64,000 nucleotides of DNA from Hippopus hippopus (taxonomy: Eukaryota > Mollusca > Bivalvia > Cardiida > Cardiidae): the NCBI GenBank assembly GCA_946811185.2, contig OX328096.1, positions 43,910,252 through 43,974,251 of the forward strand, given 5' to 3'. Position 1 is the first letter of the stretch, and every line of letters starts with the position of its first letter. Positions 28,501 through 37,500 of the stretch are shown here, piece by piece. Both the position numbers and the translations under genes were made by a program. The notes under the pieces were generated by a model. That model saw only the letters and a program-made list of their open reading frames with translations. It was not told the DNA's origin and searched no databases.

Positions 28501-31500
28501 TTTTAGTATAACATCTCGGTAATACCGACCTGTAACACTTTTGCCCTTCGGCATCGGAATTTGTACGGCTATACCATCACATGAGAAGAATATGCAATAA
28601 AGAAACTTCTTTGTGCTTATGCTTCTTATGGCAACTACAGGCCTTCTAACGTGTTCAGTTAGCCATATTTTGTTTCCAATTTTTCTTACTGGTTCAAAAT
28701 AGTGAACCCATGTTTGGTCACCAGTAACAATGTTTGCAAATTGTCTTTGATTGAATTTGGGAAACATTTTGAGCAATTGCTTAGCGGTTTGTACTCATAC
28801 CCGTTTTTGGTCATCTGTCAATATATGCGGTATCCATCTGGCAGAAATCTTTCATACTTTCAAAATACGCTTCAAAATGAAATGCACCTGCAATAGCGAT
28901 ATGCCAACAGCGTTGGCAATATCACAAATCATGTATCTGCCATCACTTTCAGTTATTTCCCTGACTTTTGAGACATTTGCCTTGCCTGTTACAGTCACAG
29001 GTCGGCCAGATTTTGCTGCATCTTTGACGGCCTCTGTGCCAGTCAGAAATTTCTTTCTCCACCTCGAACTGTCTTATAAGATACCTTATCAGACCCATAA
29101 ACTTCCCTCAATTCAGTAAAAATCTGCATCACCGAATGACCGAGTTTTGTGCGAACTTTTATATAAGCTCTAATTTCTTTAATATTCTTAATCCGTTTCC
29201 CAACCATTTTTACAACAGTGGTCAACGACTAGCTCTATTGAAATGACTATAAGTTTAAAACTATGTGGAGCTGAAGGCTCGTGTTTATACCGTTGGAAAG
29301 GTATTGAATAGAGCTATTCAAGCGTATCATCATCCACGAAATAGTGCAAAAAGTTATCGCGCTGTGGTACAATACACATTACATATCGAACAGCCCTCGT
29401 ACAACTCCTCATAAATGAAATACATCCAGTACATTTAGTTTTCCTTTAAATGCCTAAGCTGATAACACAGAAGCCGATAAATTGTGAAAAAAAGAACTTT
29501 ACTGTACCGGAAGTGACTTCTGAAACATGCGCAGTAAATGTCAAGCCTAGTTTCAACTTCCTTGGAAGTAGGTCAATGGATATTTACATTCTGAAATAAT
29601 GGAATTACAAGGAGGTAACAGTGCCATTTTTACCGTCATTTTTGATTATTTCGGTGTTTTTGTAAAGATTAATCATTAGTCTATCTTTCGGTGTTTTTGT
29701 AAAGATTAATCATTAGTCTATCGATTCAGGACCTTATTCAGGGTTCCCGTTGGGCTTCGCATTTGGCGCCATTTGCGATAGATCTTTAAATGTGGAGCAA
29801 GAAAATGCCGATTGGCGAAAATGACTGGCACCGATATCTTTCATATTGTGATGCCATACATTTTAATACTGGTCGCCTTCACTGCAATGCGTGGATGCAT
29901 GACTCCCAATCCGTCCATAAAGTTAAAGCGAATAATCATGAATAAACTATGGCATCGACGTAAGCAAAATACTTCACAAATCTATGTCATTTACACCTGA
30001 CTATCCGAATATACATACACTTCCTATAACATTAAATTCTGGCTAAACAAAACTTGTCAGTTAACTTGGAAAAATTATAAGAAAGTAAAAGTATCAAAGA
30101 CCAGTGTTCCATATTAATGTTACAAAATGTCAAAATGAATCATAATTGCAGGTAAAATCGATAGATTCTGTATTAATATGTGGCGGGTTTCAGAAATGCC
30201 GACAGCGCCGGCACTGACTAAAGCCCGGACGGTTATGTTATTGTTGTCCTAGAAATTTTCTATGTCATATTTCCTGCATTAATCGCCCAACTTTTGGAAA
30301 ACTTGTTGGTTTTTAACATTTCAACTTCTGTGTGTTTCAAAATGTACATAGTCCCCTCTTGAAAAAATTGTTACAGATTTAGGAATTTCTCTAAATGAGC
30401 AATGTCTACTTATGTAACAATTTTTTCACATACTGGCTTGGTTGTTGTTTGGTTTGTACCATTTAAATTTCAATCTGTTTCAAAAAAGTCTCTCTTTAAA
30501 ACATTGTTACAATAGGAGAAATGGCTTTCAATGAACTAGTTCTGCTTTTGTCACAGTGGTTTTACAAACATTAATGATAGGTCTACTTAAACTTAATACA
30601 CAATGATTTTTCATTGTTAACAAAACTAATTTTTGAAATATATTTTCACAATAAACATAGATATGAGTAATTAAATCTGATAAAAACATGTTTTCTCGTT
30701 TATATTACTGCTCATGACACAACCATGCAATGATAATTTATTGACCAATTCTTGATTATGCCCAACCTACTGTACTTTTATTTTAAAATTGGCACCAACT
30801 GGCTCCAATTATTTCAATCTGGCGCAAACTTTTCTCATTTGGCGAAAGTGATGGCACAAGAAAAAAAGTAGCCAGAGGGAACCTACCCCTGATTCGGGGA
30901 CTAGCTCCGATGTTATTTTTGTGATTGTTTCTCCGCTAGCCCCCACAGCAGCCACTCTTATGACCGATCTGGATTGAGAAATTATAATACTGGCTTCGTT
31001 TCAAAGGCCGTATGCGTCAATCTTTTCTTTGGAAATACCAAATTACACCTAATATACCGAATTATACTGAATTACAACGAATTATACCGAATTACACTTT
31101 ATAATGAAATCACCGTACTGAAGTTTTTATTTCTCCAAATACCGAGTTACACTTTTCTTCTGAATCATACTGAATGGGAGACAAAAGACGGTTACTTCCC
31201 TTGATAACTTTCCACTACTTACTAAGTCCTGAATAAGGTGTTACTTGGTTTTTATCCTTGATATCCTTTGCACTATTTAGGAATGTTCAAGTTTAAATAT
31301 CTCCTTCAAATATTTATCAAACCACAAATTTGTTCTATTTGATACATTTCAATGGTACAAGTGTGAGGGAATCGATTTGCAAATATTATGAAGACCTCAC
31401 ATATACATCATAAGTCAAATTATAATAATCGCAACATCTCTTGGTAAAGCAAGGAAAAAAACAAAGGAAACCAAACAAAAGGACCTAGTTGCAATTTGGT

Positions 31501-34500
31501 TACCTTGGTTTTTATCTAACAAGGGAGATAATTTGGATTTCACTTCTTTCTCCTATTACGTTGTATATTACTGAATTAGACCAGAAAAACACAGATTAAC
31601 TTTTTTTTTTGTATAAGTTGTCATATCAATTATGATATTATATTATAATGTATAATAGGCTGCTCAGCGCGACTCAAGGACCTGTTGTTGACAGTGCAGA
31701 TCAAGATCAGACTGCACAGAACGCACAGTCTGACTTTCTACCTGCACTATCTGATAAGGAGATATTCAATCCTCCCTTCTCAAAAACAACCAAAAAAAAC
31801 TTCTTAATTTTGTTAATTGAGTTTCTGCTAATGGCTTTAAGTTCCATTTCACTTACTTAGCAGTTCTAAGAAGGACTAAGTGTAGTTCTGTGTGGCTCTC
31901 AACAGTAAAATTCTGTAAACATACCGAATTACACCTTTATACTAAATTCGGTATCTCAGAGAACTCAGAGAAAGTTACATACCGAATTATGCCAAAAATT
32001 ATACCAAATACCGAATTACACTTTTCTTCTGAGTCATACTGATTAACACTGTATTTTACCAAATTATAGCAGAAAAACACAAATTTAGGCTAAGCGTAAT
32101 TCTGTGTAGCTCTCAACAGTATAAGCCGGTAAAAGTACCAAATCGCACCTTTATACTAAATTCGGTATCTCAGAGAACTCGGAGAAAGTTACATATCGAA
32201 TTACGCATTGTAATACATTGTACATACATGTAAATATAATTTGGCTGGTAAATTTCACCAATTCCACATAATTAAGTGTAATTCTGCGTGGTCTTCAACA
32301 GTATAATTCGGTAGCTGGGTGAAATCGTCGTACCGGTGTGTTAATATCACCAAATACCGAATTACACTTTTATTCCGAGTCATGCCAAATTACATTGTAT
32401 TTCACCGAACTATACCAGAAAAACACAGATTTAGGCTAAGTGTAGTTCTATGTGGCTCTCAAAAGTAAAAGTACCAAATTTCACCTTTATACTGAATTTG
32501 ATATCTCGGATAAAATTACATACCAAATTAAGCTAGGTTGGCATTATCGATCGCCAAAATAATGTGGACTTTATGAAATGCGCCCACCGAATTAAATGTA
32601 CACAGGTATACACTATATAGCGTAATTCGGTAGGTCAGTACCATCAAAATACTGGACAATTCTCAAATACACAAATAAAAAAAAAAAAAACATTTTATAC
32701 AATATAATATAAAATGATGATCGTTTATGATAACTTGAAAAAAAAAAATTGGTGTTGTTCTGGTATAATTCAGTAATATACAATGTAATTCGGTATGATT
32801 CAAAAGGAAAGTGTAAATCTGTATTTGGCGAAATAAGCACACCGGTACGGCGATTTCATCCAGGTACTGAGTTATACTGTTGAACGTCACATAGAATTAC
32901 ATTTAATAATAAAGATTTCGTGAAATTAACCAGCCAAATTATATTTACATGTATGTACAACGTATTACATAGCTTAGTTGGTTATGTGATTTTCTCCGAG
33001 TTCTCTGAGATAGCAAATTCAGTATAAAGGTGTAATTCGGTACTTTTACCGACTTAAAAGTTGAGAGCCTCACAGAAGTACACTTAGGCTTAATCTGTGT
33101 TTTTCTGGTATACAATTCGGTAAAATACAATGTAACTCAGTATGACTCAGAAGAAAAGTGTAATTAGGTATTTGGCGATATAAACAGACCGGTATGGCGA
33201 TTTCACCCAGCTACCAAATTATACTGCTGAAGACCACACAGAATTACACTTAATCAGGGCCCGCGCTGCCGATCGCCATTTTTGCCAAATGCGAAAATTC
33301 TGAACAAGTGGTGAATTTTTTCTTTCGCTGGCGAAAATAAGTGGCGAAAGTTTTTTTTTATCGGCAATTCTTCAGTTTTGTCTCAACTCACGAGATAAGT
33401 GGAGAAAGGGTGAAGCAGGGAACAAGCTACAGGGTGACGTGGGCAAAGAAGTTGCCTTCAATGGCTCAACTTCACCTCGTCAAGCTTGCACGGCGAAAAA
33501 ACTTTGCCTTAAAAAATTCCCGACCTGGCTATATTCATGAAGTATTGGCTATCTAAGACAAAGGGTGATACCAGTTATCCTTTATCAACTTTGTCAATTT
33601 AGACAAGCAGGGTTTTCCCTTAGCAACAAAAATAGGGGGTCATTGTGACCCCATAGTCGAAAATAATGGGGGTCATTTTGGAATTTGTGGGGGTCACAAC
33701 AAAATGTAATTTTCTTAGACAAAAGCTACTATTTATGGAACTATGCGTGTTTTTTGTGTTTTCTATTCACTGTACATCTTTGTTTACCCCATTTATGTAT
33801 TATTACATGGTGATAGATACATAATAACACCAGAGATTCTCTATAAAGAGGGAGCTTACAGCTTTGGTGGCACCTTCTAATAAAGAGTATCTGCAGTATG
33901 CTTTATTTAAGCCTAATCAAATATGCTGTAGCTGCAGACAAGCTGCAATATTTCTAAGTAATTTTAATCTTTCAAGGGTATTCCCACAACCGCTAGTGTT
34001 TTGATGATGCACATGGGTTGAATTTCGAAGTAGGCCTATGTGCCGCCTCTCTCTGTGGTAAAGGGTTATTTTCTTTTTGTTTTTATCATAGGAATCGACC
34101 GTTTAATTGGTGATAATAGTTTGTTGTCGGCCGGATTGGGAAGTATCCGTTATTTTTCTTGATAGAGAATATCCATATCGGCCGAAAATGAACTATTTTC
34201 ACCAATTAAACCGCCGATTCCTGTGTTTCGACACACGGGTCGCATTCATGCCGCTGTTTACAGTGAATAACAAAGTGTATCTCTTTAGCTAACTTACAGT
34301 AAACCCTCGAGACCTTGAAATGTGTTTCTGGGTGCTCTTACCAGGCATTGTATCGTCTGATCTTTGTTTAAGGTCTCTTCTTCCTTGCAGACAGCAAGAA
34401 TGACGTCGATTTTTACAGAGCCATATTGGTTTCACTAGAGATCGACTGGTTTAGTTTAGACCCATTTAAAGACCGACGGTATTCTAGTAAAATCGATACA

Positions 34501-37500
34501 CAGTCCAGTTTTTCGACCCATTTTCTCTTCGTACTCCAGATTTTTATTCTTCTCGCGATGTAACATTTCGGTAGTATATATACGATCGTTATTAACGCCT
34601 ATCGTATTTGTGCGTCAACAATGACGCACTGTTGAAAAAATTGCGGGTCATTTTCCATAAAAATGCGTCAAAACGCACAAAATCGTGCGTCAAGGAAAAC
34701 CCTGGACAAGACAGCAGAGTGTTATGATCCTTATCTGTTGCTAACTCGCTAAATCCACCCCATTATCCAACGAAAACCTGTTTTTTTTTTTCACAGGTAG
34801 GAAAGCGTCTGCTTATTTGTTTAAATGACCTCAGACGATCAGTACTGATTCTCAATACGTAAATAGTCCTAAAATAAAGCAGTATTACCTCTTCTTACTG
34901 CTGGAGATATTCTTTACAAACATTTTTTAATAAATTACAATGATGGATAGTAAACCAAAGGATTGAAAAATCTTGAAAACAATCATTTGCCTTCCTCACA
35001 TCGGCAACTCAGCAAAATCTGCAGTGTTGTTCTATTTTTAGCATTCTATTTTTAGAATACTCTACACCTTTTCCTTCCCATCAGCTGTTTTATTTACTAT
35101 ATAGATTACGTCTCTGTCAACCTTGTTAAGTTTGATTCTTTTAAATTTATCAAGTCCTAGTTATGTTTTTTCAATAAAGATTGTGGTTGGTCCTCATTAC
35201 AGCCGTGAAGAATTTTTTTTTTTCTCTTTTCTCATCACTCAGTACATTATTTGTAATCTGATGAGAAATGTCAGGGTTTGAAGTAATGTGTGACTCTGCA
35301 TCAATGGGGTCATAAATTACAAGGCAATCAAAACCCAATGGTCAGATAATGTTCTTTTGAGTGAACAAGTAGATATAAAATTCCTTTCTCATTTTTTTCT
35401 TTGATAAGCAAATCATATCCGAAAGTGACAGTAAGATTCAACTGTTTTTCACTCAAGGTAGGCATACAGAAATTCTTTCATCACATACTGGTACTATAAT
35501 TTCTCCAGTAAAGTTCATTGAAGAAATACTGTCTACTTGCAGCACAAGTCTGCTTCTAGATTCAAACAGAATTTAACAACATTGTGTTTTTACCATGTTT
35601 TTTTTTTTTAGGAACCCACACAATGCCAACTTTTTAATGACCTCAATAAAGGAGACTTATGAAAACATTGTGAGAAAAGAAACTAGAGGCGCTTGAGCGC
35701 CTGTATCGCTCCACAGGCCTGATATTTCTATAATGGCGAAAGGAAGTTTTTAACAATTATCATTCAATCCTGCATTGTAGCTCACTGAAGAAACAATTTG
35801 GTAGACAACCACCATAGGAACTTACCTGCAAAACAACAATGAAATCCAATGAATAGTTTTAGAGAAGAATTTTTTCAAAGATTTTACTTTATACCATAAA
35901 AGGAAAATGAGTCTCCCATAAAAGCCATGTTTTTTGACAGATCTTTTTTTTTTAAAGGAATTCTGTAAACCTGTATCTAAGGAACATTCCTGCAAAATAA
36001 TAATGCTATCCAAATAGCGGTTTGGGAGGAGAAGATTTTTAAAGGTTTTTTACTTTGGTTGCCATGGCAACCAGAATTCTTCATGGAACACAATTATTTG
36101 AAGGAATTTGAAAGAGGATCACCAAAGGAACATTCCTGTGAAATTTGGTAAAAATCCAGTCAATAGTTTCTGAGGAGAAGTTTTTTAAAGAAAAAGTTTA
36201 CGGACGCACGCACGGACGAATGGACGAACGAACGGACGCACGACGGACACAACGCCATGACAATAGCTCGCTGGCCTTCGGCCAGTGGAGCTAACAACAA
36301 TGAAATCCAATGAATAGTTTTAGAGAAGAAATTTTTCAAAGAATTTACTTTATACCATAAAAGGAAAATGAGTCTCCCATAAAAGCCATGTTTTTTGACA
36401 GATCTTTTTTTTTTTAAGGAATTCTGTAAACCTGTATCTAAGGAACATTCCTGCAAAATAATAATGCTATCCAAATAGCGGTTCGGGAGGAGAAGATTTT
36501 TAAAGATTTTTACTTTGGTTGCCATGGCAACCAGAATTCTTCATGGAACACAATTATTTGAAGGAATTTATAAGAGGACCACCAAAGGAACATTCCTGTG
36601 ACATTTGGTAAAAATCCAGTCAATAGTTTCTGAGGAGAAGTTTTTTAAAGAAAAAGTTTACGGACGCATGCACGAACGGACGGACGGACGGACGGACGCA
36701 CGCACGACGGACACAACGCCATGACAATAGCTCTCTGGCCTTCGGCCAGTGGAGCTAAAAAATGATGGTAACCAGCATTTTCTCCTTTTCAAACAATGTT
36801 TTCTATCCTATCACAGACAACTTCCACTATTTCGGCAACATTTAAATTGATGTCTGTCTATGCTTTGGGTTTGGATGTGTCTAAATTTGTGTCATGCGCT
36901 AAAGGATTAAATCCCCGTCATGATAAAAGACTTTATGTAATTTTTATCATTCATGTTTTCATGTTCGCACAAATGAATTAAAATTGAAAGAAACATAAAA
37001 AACCTTGTTCTCTGTGTCTGATACCTGAATGGAATAAAGGGGGATAAATGGTGGTAAAAAGGACAGTAGCGAAAAAGTAGAAAGAAATGGCTCATAAATT
37101 AAGAAAAGTGGCGAAAGAAATGGCTACTATATTAGGAAAAGTGGCGAAAAAAAATGGCTCATAAATAAAAAAAGTGGCGAAAAGTTTTTTAAATTGGCGA
37201 AAATAGTGGCGAAAGAAAAACAAAAGCCAGAGCAGGCCCTGCTAAGTTAATTATGTGGAACTGGTGAAATTAACCAGCCAAATATTATTTACATGTACAG
37301 TATGTACAAAGTATTACAAAGCATAATTTGGTATGTAACTTTCTCCCAGTTCTCTGAGATACCGAATTTAATATAAAGGTGTAATTCGGTGTGTTTACCC
37401 AATCATACCGTTGAGAGCCACACAGAACTACAATTAGTCCTTCTTAGAACTGCTAAGTAAGTGAAATGAAACTTTCAAGCTATTAGCAGAAACTCAATTA

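Larger units (their letters stand above)
27655..29738. repeat. Inverted partner of 38520-39205, interrupted by the mariner
   Basis: 27670-28053 and 29400-29738 read as the reverse complement of 39200 down to 38520 (for example 'gataacacagaagccgataa', 'catgcgcagtaaatgtcaag'), apart from the mariner. Confidence 0.8.
33255..37241. mobile_element. 4 kb hAT-like element with two nested insertions
   Basis: Ends CAGGGCCCGCGCTG and CAGAGCAGGCCCTG, with subterminal 'ggcgaaaa / ttcgccac' clusters. It splits an 'accgaattacac' repeat (left ...cacttaat, right ...gttaattatgtgg). Its sequence outside the nested insertions matches 43890-45664 in reverse orientation. Nested inside are 33608-34704 and 35682-36764. 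The target duplication is blurred (TTAAT). Confidence 0.75.

Noticed and set aside
33341..33556. 71-codon frame [11 protein letters not shown]...
   Set aside because: Lies inside the 33255-37241 element; the sister copy at 45.5 kb has the frame broken, so there is no sign of selection.
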